The notes under the pieces: generated by a model | Databases searched by the model: none | What the model was told of the DNA's origin: nothing | Seen by the model: only the letters and a program-made list of their open reading frames with translations | Made by a program: the position numbers and the translations under genes | Origin: Beverwykella pulmonaria | Lineage: Eukaryota; Ascomycota; Dothideomycetes; Pleosporales; Melanommataceae | DNA length: 64,000 bases | NCBI GenBank assembly: GCA_001599595.1 | Contig: BCHH01000006.1 | Location: 1,423,197 to 1,487,196 of the forward strand | Direction: 5' to 3' | Shown here: piece by piece, positions 45,563-58,139 of the stretch | Layout of the letters: the number at the start of each line of letters is the position of its first letter | Position numbering within the stretch: the first letter of the stretch is position 1

Positions 45563-48142
45563 ATGATGGAGGTCGCCTCCGCCGTGCGCATCCCGTCGCC
45601 GGAGCCTGAACTCCCAGAGCCTCCCCGCAAGCGCGATCACTCGCCCTACGAAGCCGGCCCATCGAAGCGATCAAGGAGACAAGACGTGGATGACGACTTC
45701 CCGCCGGAACGACCGCGAGCACGCGAACGCGCTTTCGACGAGGAGCCGCCGCGACGACCAGAAAATGGGCGCAAGTCTGGAGGAGATGAGAACAGGAATG
45801 GCGGCCGGCAACAGCAGCCAGGTGGAGATCTTCCCGATGATGACTCCCGCCTCAAACTGTTCCAAAGCGCCTTTAGCGCCACCAGGAAGCTCCCCATCGA
45901 CGACTCGAAGACGCGTGCAGGTGGCGCCTATATCCCGCCTGCGCGGTTGAGGGCAATGCAGGCTGCGATTACGGACAAGGCGACACCAGAATACCAGCGT
46001 ATGGCATGGGAGGCACTGAAAAAGTCGATACAAGGCATGATCAACAAGTGTAACATCGCCAATATCAAGATGATCGTGCCAGAACTGTTCGCCGAGAACT
46101 TGGTGAGGGGCCGGGGTCTGTTCTGTCGGTCCATTATGAAGGCCCAAGCATCAAGTTTGCCCTTTACACCCATCTACGCGGCCATGGTGGCCATTGTGAA
46201 CACGAAGTTGCCCCAAGTGGGCGACCTGCTTGTGCGCAGGCTCATCATACAGTTCAGAAAGAGCTTTAGGCGGAACGACAAGGCGGTCGCAGTGGCTAGT
46301 TCAACGTTTCTGTCGCATCTGGTCAACGTGCAGGTCGTGCATGAGGTTCTCATCGCAGAAATTCTGCTACTTTTGCTCAACAAACCGACAGACGACAGCG
46401 TTGAGATTGCTGTAGGCATAATGAAAGAGGTGGGGCAGTTCTTGGAGGAGATGAACGCTGCCATATCAAATGCTATTTTCGACCAGTTCCGGAATATCCT
46501 CCACGAAGCGGACATCGACAAGCGGACGCAGTACATGATTGAGGTCCTCTTCCAGGTCAGGAAGGACAAGTACAAGGAGAACCCCGCTGTTAAAGAGGAG
46601 CTTGACCTTGTTGAAGAGGAGGATCAGCATACACATCGACACACTCTCGAGGATGACATTAAGGTTGAGGATGGTCTCAACATCTTCAAGTTCGACCCGG
46701 AATACGAGGAAAACGAGGCCCAATACCAGAAGCTGAAGGCCGAGATCCTGGGAGAGGAGGAAGGAAGTGATGCGGAATACACAGACGCATCTGACGAGGA
46801 TGAAGAAGATGAGGAAGAGAAAGCGTTGGAAGTCAAGGACCAGACGAATGCCGATCTGGTCAACCTACGCCGGACCATATACCTCACCATTAAGAGCAGC
46901 GGAGGCTTTGAAGAATGTTGTCACAAGCTCATGCGCGTGAACCTTCCCCATGGACTGGAGAAGGAGCTTACAACCATGATTGTCGAATGCGCCAGCCAGG
47001 AACGTACCTACGAGAAGTTCTACGGCATGATTGGTGAACGATTCTGCAAGTTGAACCGCATGTGGGCCGACTTGTTTGAAGAGGGCTTCGCCACCTACTA
47101 CGAGACGATTCATCGCCTGGAAACGAATCGTCTTCGAATTGTTGCGCAGTTTTTCGCACACCTTTTGGCAACGGAGGCGATTAACTGGCATGTATTTGCA
47201 GCCATCAAGTTGAACGAGGAGGACACGACTTCAAGTTCGCGTATCTTCATCAAGATTCTCTTCGAAGAGCTCATGTCATCACTGGGTCAAAAGACTATGG
47301 TCGAACGACTGAAGGATCCCATGCTTGAGGACAGTCTCACTGGCATCTTCCCTACTGACGACCAAGCCAACACGCGCTTCTCCATCAATTTCTTCACGGC
47401 CATTGGTATGGGTGTCCTGACAGAAAGCATGCGCGAGTTCCTCAAGAAGAACGTTCCTAAGCCATTGCCTGAGCCAGAGCCGGAAAGCGACTCAGACTCA
47501 GAGAGCGTGTCGTCTTACTCCTCGTACTCTTCTCGTTCTCGCTCACGGTCGAGGACGCCCGCACGACGTAGGAAAGATTCTCGGTCGAGTTCGAGAGGTC
47601 GCTCCTACACTCGAAGCAGGTCTCCTGCTCCTAGAAAAGTTCGCGGACGCAGTCTTTCTGACTCTAGGTCGCGATCCCGGTCGCCTGCTCTCCGTAAGAG
47701 GCGCTATTCTTCTAGCCGCTCTCCCACACCTCCCCGACGCCGTGGACGCAGCCCATCAAGCTCTGTGTCTCGATCCCGTTCGCCTGTTGGAAAACGCCGA
47801 CGTTATACTAGCAGTCTTTCGAGGTCCCCATCTCCACCACGACGCCGCCGAGAATCTAGCAGCCCACCCCCGCGCCGTCGCGCAGACTCTCCTCCACGTC
47901 GTCGTCGCCCAGGTTCAGACAGTCCACGTCGTCTCCGCGCAGGGTCGGCAAGCTCGCGGGACCAGCGAGTCCGTCGTCGCAGCTACAGCACCTCTGTCTC
48001 TCGATCGCCGCCACCTCCGAGGAAGAGAAGGAACACGAGTTCTGTGTCTGCTTCCCCTCCGCCGAGGAAGAGAAGGAATACAAGTTCTGTGTCTAGATCT
48101 CCTACGCCGCAGAGAAATGCAGGTCGCAGGAGAGACTCATGA
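45563..48142 (+). CDS. CWC22: Pre-mRNA splicing factor CWC22 with RS-rich tail
   Basis: An intronless frame of 859 aa. The N-terminal 100 residues are charged and disordered. The MIF4G domain runs from about residue 130 to 320, with GLFCRSIMKAQASSLPFTP and PQVGDLLVRRLIIQFRKSF. The MA3 domain lies at about 430-550 and follows an acidic linker (DASDEDEEDEEEKA), with LRRTIYLTIKSSGGFEECCH. From about residue 640 the protein is an Arg/Ser-rich tail with many RS and RSPSP repeats, more developed than in yeast Cwc22. CWC22 is an essential spliceosome component that also places the exon-junction-complex helicase eIF4A3 on RNA in organisms with that complex. Length and domain order fit. Confidence 0.96.
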   Translation: MMEVASAVRIPSPEPELPEPPRKRDHSPYEAGPSKRSRRQDVDDDFPPERPRARERAFDEEPPRRPENGRKSGGDENRNGGRQQQPGGDLPDDDSRLKLFQSAFSATRKLPIDDSKTRAGGAYIPPARLRAMQAAITDKATPEYQRMAWEALKKSIQGMINKCNIANIKMIVPELFAENLVRGRGLFCRSIMKAQASSLPFTPIYAAMVAIVNTKLPQVGDLLVRRLIIQFRKSFRRNDKAVAVASSTFLSHLVNVQVVHEVLIAEILLLLLNKPTDDSVEIAVGIMKEVGQFLEEMNAAISNAIFDQFRNILHEADIDKRTQYMIEVLFQVRKDKYKENPAVKEELDLVEEEDQHTHRHTLEDDIKVEDGLNIFKFDPEYEENEAQYQKLKAEILGEEEGSDAEYTDASDEDEEDEEEKALEVKDQTNADLVNLRRTIYLTIKSSGGFEECCHKLMRVNLPHGLEKELTTMIVECASQERTYEKFYGMIGERFCKLNRMWADLFEEGFATYYETIHRLETNRLRIVAQFFAHLLATEAINWHVFAAIKLNEEDTTSSSRIFIKILFEELMSSLGQKTMVERLKDPMLEDSLTGIFPTDDQANTRFSINFFTAIGMGVLTESMREFLKKNVPKPLPEPEPESDSDSESVSSYSSYSSRSRSRSRTPARRRKDSRSSSRGRSYTRSRSPAPRKVRGRSLSDSRSRSRSPALRKRRYSSSRSPTPPRRRGRSPSSSVSRSRSPVGKRRRYTSSLSRSPSPPRRRRESSSPPPRRRADSPPRRRRPGSDSPRRLRAGSASSRDQRVRRRSYSTSVSRSPPPPRKRRNTSSVSASPPPRKRRNTSSVSRSPTPQRNAGRRRDS

Positions 48143-49442
48143 AACTGTTTGGAAAATGTACCAAAGCAGAGAGCAATTTAGCATAGTCTCACCATAGGAG
48201 ATCGATTTCATTGATTGTGTAGGGAATATGAGGCTTCAGGTGCGAGGAACTTTGTGCATATGTAGCATAGCAATATCAGATCATTGACACCATGCATACG
48301 CATACCTACAAAGACTTGAACACTACTGCGTCAATTCGTCCTGAGTAAGCATATAGGACTTAGCACTTATCGAGGTCTCTGACTCGGTTACTCGCCCGTG
48401 AAATTTGAAGAAACAGTGGCCTTAATATGTCGAATTCTCGCCCTCAAAATTCTATCTAACCGTCACCAATATCTTTACCCCGACAATAGCCTGGGAGTTT
48501 CGAGTTTTAAGTCTTCCCAAGACCCCAAGCGCCAGTTTCAACTCACTCCCTCGCTGTGGATAAGTAATGCTCAACCAAGTAGAACACCTTTTCCGTAGTT
48601 TGTACAAGAAACGTTAAGAATTGGTCCTAACCCTCTTTCTCTTCCGAGTTGAATCCTGTGGTTGTCTAAAACCAAATTTCCAACACCAGCTCACACGTAG
48701 CTTCTCTTTGCCCCAGCCAGCGAAAGATAAACTCCTCACTGCTACATCCCTTCACCTTTTTCTTGAGGGTACAATATTGGCGCTCTTATAGGACCAGCGG
48801 AGGCTTCAGCCTCGCCGTGGTGGATGTAAAGGATACACGAAGGTCGAATGGCCAAGTCAACCGTTTCGCAGCATCAAATTCCTCGGACTGATATTCAGCA
48901 ACAGGAGCGAGAAGGATAGGAGGCAGCGAGGATGGATCCGGCTCAGTGTATCCGCTGCCTCTGCATGAGTTCATACAATTTCCCGCTCAATATATGTTAC
49001 TCATCTAGACTCCTGTTATGCTCCTTTATGATTGCTATGTTCTTCTTATTTGCAGTAACAATGCGTTAGAACTCGGCAACACACCGCTGATGCTCGGTAG
49101 TCGCTTCTTCATATTCATCAATTATGCGATAGAGTCTTCGTTTGTCATCGTTGGGTTGAGATATATGGGTTGTGGGTTGTGATAATGTTGTTGGGAATAG
49201 TGTGGAAGGAACGGTCAGTGAGATAAAAGTTAAATCAGGGTATAGCGTAGTGAAGGCAGGTAGTGTTCAACGCCTGCCGATTTCAGATGACACTGAAGTG
49301 AGAACTCGAGATTTGGCACATCATCACATCTCAATGTTTTAGTTCGTGTCAAGCTCCATATCGGTGTGGTCTTTTTATTTGCATATCCGTATCTTGTAAA
49401 GTCTACATGCTGCATTCCTTCCTTTTCTTCCAGTTCCCATTA
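48143..49442. other. Region without a recognised gene
   Basis: A 1.3-kb convergent gap, A+T-rich in places, with no frame resembling a protein. Confidence 0.5.
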
Positions 49443-50101
49443 CTAAGACACACTTGTCGACGCACCCAACGCCACAACCCCAGCCGTCGCGACCTTAATA
49501 TCTTGAAGCACAGTCCCACCGCTCACACCAACACCTCCAATCAAGAACCCATTGAGATAAATCGGAACTCTGCATCAAACACTCGTCAGCACCATTTTCA
49601 CACCATTTCCCATCTGCATAATGAACAACTCTCTAGCTATCTTTTCAATAGAAAAATTGAAATGAAACATCATAGGAAGAGACTAGATATCGTATATACT
49701 TACCCACCCCCGAAAAGAACCAACCCCCCATTCGTCTCCTCAATCCCATACAACGCCTCCCCGGACAGAGCTAGCCTCCCAAGTGCTTCCGACGTAATAC
49801 CATTAAACAACACCGCTGTTCGTGCCTTCTTCGTCGAAATATCAATGGAACCCGGGTATGCATTGTCCATGCGGAGAAAGGCGACGAGGAGGCCTGAAGG
49901 GTCGACGATGGCGATGTTTTGCGGAACGGAGAGGGAAGTCGCGTTAGTTACGGCGGCGGAAATGATGGTTTGGGCTTGGGTGGCGGTGATGGTGCGCCGA
50001 TCAGAGGGGTTACTGCCAAGGTTGTTTGTGCTAGTTAGGTTTTGGGCAAAGATGAGGGATAGGGTAAAGAGGAGGGTGAGGGTGAGGGTCAGGAGCTTCA
50101 T
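49443..50101 (-). CDS. Small secreted GlcG/HbpS-like protein (DUF336)
   Basis: Minus-strand exons 50101-49704 and 49569-49443 give 174 aa. A signal peptide (MKLLTLTLTLLFTLSLIFAQ) is followed by the heme-degrading/HbpS-like fold: NIAIVDPSGLLVAFLRMDNA, ISTKKARTAVLFNG, then, after the intron, VPIYLNGFLIGGVGVSGG. This GGxPI...GGIGVSGG ending is typical and appears only when the intron is removed. Bacterial members bind heme or small molecules, and some are extracellular sensors. The secreted fungal members are not well characterised. A longer frame on the opposite strand (49407-50150) is its shadow. Confidence 0.87.
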
Positions 50102-50947
50102 GGTGTGTGTGTGTGTTAGTGTTGAACAAATGCTTCAGTGTTATAATTAGGATGATGAGATGGGAAAGGATGCTCAGTGCTACAGAAGACTAACGAGCGA
50201 CGGCTTGACGTCACATATTCATTACTTTCTCACCCCATACTTACAACCCCTCCCGAGTCTGCCCCCCTCGTTTAAGAGCCGCCGCCCATGCCGGTCCCTG
50301 AATCGCAGAAATATAGCGCGCGGGGTGCGGGAGCGGCTCCGAATCCCGCAATTGGCTGTCCAACCATCCCTATTCTGTGGTAGAGTTTAACGTCTTCTAA
50401 ACGCCCCTCTCTCTTGGAAGATCACAGGATCTTAATTTTGAGCATGTTGGTTATAGGTTGTTGCAGTATGTGGGTTGGCGTGTGAGGATAGGAATTGCGC
50501 AGGTAGAAGAGGAAAGATATTGCTTGCTTCCAAGAGCCGATTAAAGTTGTTATTCCGAGAGGCTGTAGAGAAGAGAAAGGTAGAGAAAGCTAAGGAACAT
50601 ATGTAACAAGAGAACGAAGACAAAATCTCCGTGATAATTGAGTGAAATCATAGTCGAGACAGAGCGAGTTCTTCCGAGTGACGCGCCTCAGATTACAGAC
50701 AATTGAAACCAAGAAGACGACCGTACATTCGTAATGGTGGAAGATAATATGCTCATTATTTATGAAATATGATATTAGAATTCCAGAACTTGACGTTGCT
50801 ACATACCTAGGGTGTAGTCGTCCTCGGAGATCGGCTCGGGGTTTGAAAGCAGCACTTTCGGGAAGCGTCTCATGCCGCAAAACAACGAATTTCTCTCAAA
50901 CCCAGGAGAAATACGAGCAACCGCGAACCCGTCGAATATCACAGCCA
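50102..50947. other. Intergenic region
   Basis: It holds the promoter of the small secreted protein, with a short GT run at its start, and the 3' end of the P450. No gene was recognised. Confidence 0.5.
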
Positions 50948-52723
50948 TTAGTTCGGGCGCATCTGCATGTTCCTTGTGACTCTCGCAGGCATCCCTTCTC
51001 TGGGTTTTGCAGCCGCTAGTAGAACCTGATACGCCTCTTCGCCAAAGCACTCCTGCGGCCCTCTCTTACTGGCCTTCTCCTCAGACCACAAACTCCCGTC
51101 TTTATTCAGAGACTTTAGCTCATCATACGCAGATCTAACATTAAACTCTCGAATCGTGAGCGCCAGGATAATTTTCATCTCAACAAGCGCCAATTCTTGG
51201 CCAATGCAGTTGCGCGGGCCTTTCTCGAAAGGTCGGAACGCATTGGCTGGGAGCTTGTCCGCATTCTCGGGAAGAAAGCGTTCGGGGACAAATTGATGCG
51301 TGGACTCGCCGTAGTTGCGTGGGTCGCGGTGGATGGACATCATGGCGGGCCACACCATAACTCCCTCGGTTGGCAGCATTTCGCCAGTCGTTGGGTCTTT
51401 CACAAAATACCCTTTCCTGCCAATGCGGACAGTCGAGGCTGGGGACCAGAGCCGGAGCGTTTCCCGAACGACCGCTAGGGTGTATTCGCACTTGTTGATG
51501 AGGTATGGAGATGTCTTGAGTTGCTCTCTGGCACTCACACCGACCCCGAAGATTTCGTCAAGCTCTTGGCGGATCTTAGCGAGCTTTTCTGGGTTATTGT
51601 GCAGAAGATGATAGGCGTAGCAAATGGTGGAGGCGGTAGTATCGTGACCTGCAAAAAGCAGGATGAGAAGATTGTCAATGGCATATTGGCGGAATTCAGC
51701 ATTCATGGTAGCAGTCCTAGAATCAGCGTCCTGGCCACTCTCCTTGAAATACTCTTCTAGCGCGAGATCGATGCTCGTTTTCCTTCTCATTTTCTTGGGT
51801 TGGGCCGCGTCGCGCACCGAGAAACGTTCGTCAAGGATCTTGCCAACATACTTATCCATTTGCTTTTTGTAGTAGTTCCAATACAATGGTCTCAAAGGAT
51901 GGTACTGGTGGAATGGATCCAAGGACTGAGAGTCGGGCATCCAGGAAAGCGTTTTCCGCATGACCTCTACGAACTCGTTGTTGGTGGTGAGTGAACGGAA
52001 GTCATGGTCGCAAACAACCTTCCCAATCACATCGATGGTAATCTTTGTGGCTTCTTCTTCAAGCCGGAAAACATCATTTTCCAAAGCATGTTGATCGAGG
52101 ATGTTTGTATAGTCCTGTACCAAGTCGACAATTACTGGAACCTGGTCCATAATCTGGAACTGTTAGTGATTTCAATTCGAAAGATGGCATACTTGGTTCT
52201 CACATGCTGAATTGAAAAACCAGGGTTAAAAACGTTCCTCCACTTTTTCCAAACGGGCCCATCCATGGTCACCAGATTTCTCTCGCCAGCAAGCGGCTTG
52301 ATGAAGTCGGCTATATTTGCATGCTTGAGAAGGCCGCTGTTCGAAACTTCATTGGCTGCCTCAGGATCAAGAACCACCATCATCGGTTGTCGAATTGGAT
52401 AAGCGTCGATATAGAAGATGGGAGGAAGATTATATTCTTTGGTGAGATAATGCGGGAACACGTGCGGATGGACCCGATTGGGCAGCTTTGAGACGACTTT
52501 TCCCATTGATATCATATGTCCCAACACCATGCTGTGAGGCGGACCCGGCTGCCGGATATCAGTTTTTCCGATTCGAGAATAGGATAGAGAAGGACAGGGA
52601 CTTCTTTACAAGTTTGTGCATGCGTCTGCGAGTCCTGACAAAATTGATACATGACCTAATGAACCATGCCGTGATCAAAACTGCCACGGTCGTGGCCCCG
52701 GGGTGGTCATTCAAGAATCCCAT
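50948..52723 (-). CDS. Second cytochrome P450 monooxygenase
   Basis: Minus-strand exons 52723-52610, 52548-52204 and 52153-50948 give 554 aa. The first exon encodes a membrane anchor (TTVAVLITAWFIRSCINFV). PGPPHS follows the first junction. The I-helix is LLFAGHDTTAS, the ExxR is ETLR, and the haem loop is FEKGPRNCIG with the ligand at Cys469. The C-terminal region is normal, so the enzyme should be active. The GHDTT and FNPGFS features suggest the fungal group that includes sterigmatocystin- and fatty-chain-type P450s, but I cannot give a CYP number. No other biosynthetic gene is adjacent, so its pathway is unknown. Confidence 0.93.
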
Positions 52724-54334
52724 ATCGACTGACGCTGAGGGGACGAAACCGAAGTTGGTGTGACAGGCGACGTGACGAGCGGCGAGAGGGTCACTTGTTT
52801 AGGTGGTCGCCCTCCTTAAATAGGGCGCCCTGGTAAGCAACCAACTGGGCAAGTTGGAAAGCTAGTCTGCGATAAGGGAAAATGCAATGATGTTGGTGTT
52901 GGTGGCTAGGTTGGGTGCCTGTAGATGGAATGTTGTGGGTGGGGAAGGTTGAAGTAAGGTTGTGGGCAAGGGTTTGGCGGTTAGCCGTAACTGACAACAG
53001 ACCAAGAGGCACAGTAAGCTCTGCCGACTAGTAGAGTGCTGGAAGCCTGGGATTAGCCACGACAACGAACAAGACAGAAGAGGATGCGTTCGAAATTCTC
53101 AACTCGTGGCTCCTACAGCGCGCCCATTGTCATGCACCAAACCATTAGGTGCCAAGCCTGCGTTGTACTTTTCGAAAATGAGAATGATGCGGCCAATTGG
53201 AGGCATGGCCTTCTGGATACATAAATACAGACAACATATCATGTTCCATTGGCTGATTTATTGTCATCGGGGCATTTCAAACTTTTGAAACGCTGCAGGG
53301 TTGCGGGTCCTCGGGAGCATGTGCATGAAATGCGCAACATGGGAACCCAGGACGATGCTTCCATTCTCTGCATAGAAACGAGATGATCGCGTTCGACCGG
53401 GCTGCCCAAAGCGACTCAACTCCTACTCCATCCGAGCGACCCCTTTGCGGTGCATACGAGGCTCAGCTGCCTGCATCGTGGGAGCTGAGCGCCGAGCCAG
53501 ACGTGTGTCAGAATGATTGAGAGGTGGGGCAGGGCGGCCATTGAACGCGTGCAGCGTGAATGTCGCTCGGCGGTTCTAGAAGAATTGCGAACAATTGTCT
53601 CCCGTCCATGGCCGATTGTCGAGTGTCGATGACCGTTGAGTGTGCCGTTGGCGGTTTCAGGCTCTTTGCAAGAGGGCGTGCCATCCTGTCCCTGTCGCCT
53701 ATTGGCCTGCCCATTTGTTTCTCCTGAAAGTTGCTGTTCATGTCTGATTTCTCTCTCCTATCTGCTCCATGCCCTCTTGCACCAATTATTCCCTCCTATC
53801 GCCCAGGTTCTGGCTCCATTCCCCTTCTCAAACGTGTCAGAATAGGTCCTGGCGACGTCTGCGGCTGGCTTCCCCTCCTTCGTCTTTGCTTCTGATCCCC
53901 CAGGGCCGTCAGCCACCCCCCCAGTCCGCAGCACATTGCGGAGCTCGCAGTTCGTTTTCGAGACTAGAGCCGGCAGCTTGCTGGTCCTGCAGCAGCTAGG
54001 CCGTAGTACGTTGCAGTACGGTAAGTCGTCCGGACCTGTCGTGCGCGCTCCCTCAGCATCGTAATTTCGTTGCCACTTCCCCGGGCACCACTACGGGCGC
54101 GGTGAACAGCGCGTCGCAACCAGTACTGACCCAGCCCGCCCGCAGGAACATCTCCCCCTTCAATCTCACTCACTCCATTTTCGACCATCGAAAGAGCAAC
54201 TCGCCGTCTCGTCACGACCTGGAGAGCGCTGCCACCAACGACGCCTACCACGCCAAACACTCCTTTCCGAGTGCTAAGATTACCGCGCGCCAGCGTGCCG
54301 TTCATTGATAACGTGATATTGCCGCCCACTGAAA
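52724..54334. promoter_or_regulatory. Divergent region between the P450 and septin genes
   Basis: A 1.6-kb gap. The P450-proximal part holds its promoter. The part from about 53.6 kb is C+T-rich on the plus strand and probably forms the septin leader. No gene was recognised. Confidence 0.5.
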
Positions 54335-56213
54335 ATGAGTGCAACACCTGCCGGCTCCCCCAACCCTCCTCCTGTACTCAAGGAAGGCTCTCCCGAGCAC
54401 ACTGCATTGCCCCAGATCCAGCAATCCAACGGCGATCACCAGCAAGACTCGGCTGCACGACGGTCGAGCTTCGGTTTCCTGCGTCGCAAGAGCTCCGGAG
54501 ACAACCGCGGCGGCCAACGTAGTGCATCAGGAGGCAAGATGAGCAAGAAGCAAAAGGCTCTTGCCCAGGAGGAGGCCCTGCGCAAGCAGCGGGAGGCCGC
54601 AATGCTTCCTAAGCAACCACCTCGTCTCCCCTCGCACTCACCCCTCCCCCAGATCGAGAACTTCGGTGGGGAAGATGCGCGACCAGATTCCGTCGCCATC
54701 ATCTCCAACAAGGCCAGCAATTACAACCACAACTTCAGCAGACCATCGGGAGAGTACAAGATGGCACATAACACCGGATTCGTGCCCCCCCCAGTACCCG
54801 GCAGCTCGCCACCCTACATGGACTTCGACCCGTACCCGAGAACCGAGAGCATGACGCACCGCGGCCGCTACAGCTATGCTAGCAGCGCTGTTAGCACCGT
54901 GAACAGCCCTCGTCGAGTGAGGAGAAGGAAGGACCCGACGCCGTTCAAGTAAGCAGTACATACGTCACTGTCAATGTCGTCTCTAATATGGTTCTAGCAT
55001 CCTCGTCATCGGCACGAAGAACTCTGGCAAATCGTCCTTCATCGACTTCCTTCGCACTGCGCTCGCGCTGCCCGCCAAAAAGCGCGCCCAAACACCGTCT
55101 CCACCAACGACTGCGCAATCGCCCGACTCTCCCTTCACATGCGAATACTTGGAGACAGAGGTAGATAATGAGCGGGTTGGTGTTACACTCTGGGATTCGC
55201 AAGGTCTTGAGAAGCACATCGTTGACTTCCAACTGCCCGTCATCACCTCCTTCCTTGAGTCCAAGTTCGAGGACACTTTTACTGAGGAGCAGAAGGTTGT
55301 GCGCGCCCCAGGCGTTCGCGACACTCATATCCACTGTGTCTTCTTGATATTGGACCCCTCGCGTCTTGATTCCAACATTGCCGAAGCGCGCAAGAAGCAG
55401 AACAAAAAGATAGGGAGCCAGATCTTTGGCGGCCTTGACGAGGACCTGGATCTAAATGTGCTTCGCGAACTGCAGGGAAGGACAACCGTCATCCCAGTAA
55501 TCAGCAAGGCCGATACTATCACTGCGGCGCACATGCGCCACCTAAAGAAAATGGTCTGGGACACCCTCAAGCGAGCCAAGCTAGACCCCTTAGAGGCGCT
55601 CAATCTCTCCGAAGACTCAGAGGACGAGGACGCAGACCGCCTTGATGAGCGGGACGAAGATGCATACATTCAGTCTTCAGACAACGAAGGCAAATCCAAA
55701 GTCCTCAACAAGCTACTTGACCGATCATCCTCAGAGGCTGGCTCAGACGCTTCATCGAACTCCTCAACTTCACATTCGCCACCGACTTCTCCTCCCAATG
55801 CTAAGCGCAACCACACTCGGAAGCCATCGGCAATATCTGCATCCATTCATAGTGACGATTCCGAGATACCGTATCTGCCGCTCAGTATCATCTCTCCAGA
55901 CCCGTACGAACCCGAGGTAGTCGGTCGAAGGTTTGCCTGGGGCTTTGCTGATCCTATGAATGCGGAACACTGCGATTTCGTCAGACTGCGAGAGAGTGTG
56001 TTCAGCGAATGGCGCTCTGAGCTTCGCGAGGCAAGCCGCGAGCAGTGGTACGAGGGCTGGAGGACAAACCGGCTTGAAAAGAGCGGCACCAAGAGGAGGA
56101 CTGCAACCTCAGATGGACTTGCGAGCAAACAACTCACTATTCCCAGCTCTAATGGTCGCGCTGCGAGCGCTGGAGCTCGCGAAGTTCGACAGCACCGTAG
56201 CGCAGGCTACTAG
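54335..56213 (+). CDS. Septin-type GTPase with a long disordered N-terminus and an acidic insert
   Basis: Exons 54335-54948 and 54998-56213 give 609 aa. About 205 disordered, Pro/Ser-rich residues precede the GTPase core. The P-loop GTKNSGKS opens exon 2, switch II is DSQGLE, and the G4 motif is SKAD (AKAD in most septins). The septin-unique element is recognisable in VGRRFAWGFADP and the following helices. Between G4 and this element lies an insert of about 90 residues, very acidic and then Ser-rich (SEDSEDEDADRLDERDEDAY). No C-terminal coiled coil is present. This fits divergent filamentous-fungus septins of the AspE kind, which associate with other septins at cortical sites. The exact group is not established. 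Confidence 0.85.
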
Positions 56214-58139
56214 GCGATTTGACAGTCGGGTAACCGTAGCCTTGGTAAAACGTTATCGAGATCACACCCAAACTTTGTCCACGAGTCAGAATGCACAGCA
56301 CGCCTAGCACCAACTCGATAAACTTGACATTCTCAAGTCGCTTCCTTTTCACTTCTACATACCTGCGCGATGCAAGCATTTTCATGGACGACCGGAAGCG
56401 ACACTTCATGTTCATTGCGGAGGAGCACCCTACTGGATAGTTTGTACGTACGAAGAGATATTTTGGACCAAAAGGTTTCCTCGTCTTACTATTGGAGCAC
56501 TACTGCTCAATTTCATATATCCCCTTTGTCTATTACCCCATACCCATACCCAATACTCTTCTCCTATGTCATTTGGAACAATCACCCAAAACTTGTGATC
56601 TTGAATTGAATAACTTCACTTTGTATGTTCTTTCTGGCCTGTCTTTCATATGCTCTTGAAGTGCGCATACCCCCTTCTTGCCTTCATGTCTTTCTTCTGG
56701 ATCATGCCTTTCGATATGCCGGACGCGTGCTTTGAGCCCTGGCACATTGTGCGGGTTGGGAGCTTTTTATCAGATTGCGGGTAATGTGAAGAGAATTGGA
56801 GCGGATGAACATATTATGCGCTGAGCGTATACTAGCAAGTTCCAAGCTCAAGGTGTCGCCACTGAAATTGCCTTGTTGCCGCGTCTGTCTTCAGGGAGCA
56901 AGGGACGCTGATTTTGGGGTGTTGCTTTTGATATGTAGATATACTTTGTCAGTCTACCTGCCGATCGAAGAAGTAGACTGGCAGTGAATTGAGAATTTGG
57001 CCTTTTACCTTTACTGCACTGCATTTGCGTGGAAACACTTTATGCTCTGTCATGACTCTCCAATCTGTTCATTACTTTAAACCCGCTTTCCTAGAGGTGC
57101 CTACTATCCTTAGCCACCTCGCCACAATCAAATCTCCGAACTGCAGTAGGTTTAGCCTCGCGTTGGTTTGTGTTTGTTTGTTACCCGAAGCCATGTGCGT
57201 TTATTTTATTCCTGTGCCCCTGCATGATGCATGCATGGCTAGCGGGAGCGTGGAGGTGCGCAAACGCGATGTCACATGGTCGATATTTCTCCACATAAGC
57301 ATACTTTGTGGCGGAGGGGTCAAAGAAAGAAAAGAAAGGAAATGAGGGGAAGGTTTACTTTTGCTTTTGGGAGAAGAGCTATTTATGGCATGGGTGTGGG
57401 TGAGCTGTCACAGAAGAGAAAAGGAGAGGTTGAGATAATAAAAACCACGGCCATCCTTTTCGAGGTCGACAAGAAGGAAAGCAGCGGATAGAAGGGTGGT
57501 TTGAGGATTTGTATACGGTAGAACTCTATTGGGTTCTCTTCTCCTGCGGGAATATTGTACAGCGATGCGTGCTGGACAGAGTTGATTCACTGGTTTGGTC
57601 CAGGTAGCCAAGTTCGAGTTGAATGGTGACCAAGTCTTGTCACGTGGGAAACCGAGGGTGCCTTAAATACAGCACTGATCATATCACTACGATGGCTTTG
57701 TTTGCAATTTTGTGTATTAAGCGGTGTATTGAATGCTACCCACTATAAGCCCCTAGAACTCACTCCTCAAGCAAATTCTTTAAGCATCTACATGACATGG
57801 CATGTGTTAGAGCCTCATTCAGGCTCCAGTCTCTACCGTTCCCATCCAAGCCAAAGCAAAAACTGGTAGTCCAGCGGGGTATATAGATATCGAAGGAAAG
57901 CAGAGAAAAGATGAGTGATGTGCAACGCTAAAATGCGCTAGATGAGTTTCGCGCCGGATGTGCACGCAGTAGCTGCGGAAAAAGAAAAAAGAAAAGAACG
58001 CCACGCTATGCGATAGAGATTCCGAAAGAGTTGGGAGTATGCAAATAGGTAGTAAAGAGCGTGTAAAGAAATGCGTTGCAATCGTGTGCGGTCCATATTA
58101 AGTGGCGAGACAACGGAAATAGATCCAATCCGACTCCGT
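56214..58139. other. Region without a recognised gene
   Basis: A 1.9-kb convergent gap between the septin and the coiled-coil gene. No frame resembles a known protein, and no repeat was seen. Confidence 0.5.

Noticed and set aside
47480..48130. Repetitive sequence that could be a minisatellite or mobile element
   Set aside because: It encodes the RS-rich tail of CWC22; the repetition is at protein level and imperfect.
49407..50150. 247-codon plus frame
   Set aside because: It is the antisense shadow of the small secreted HbpS-like gene, whose two exons match a known fold.
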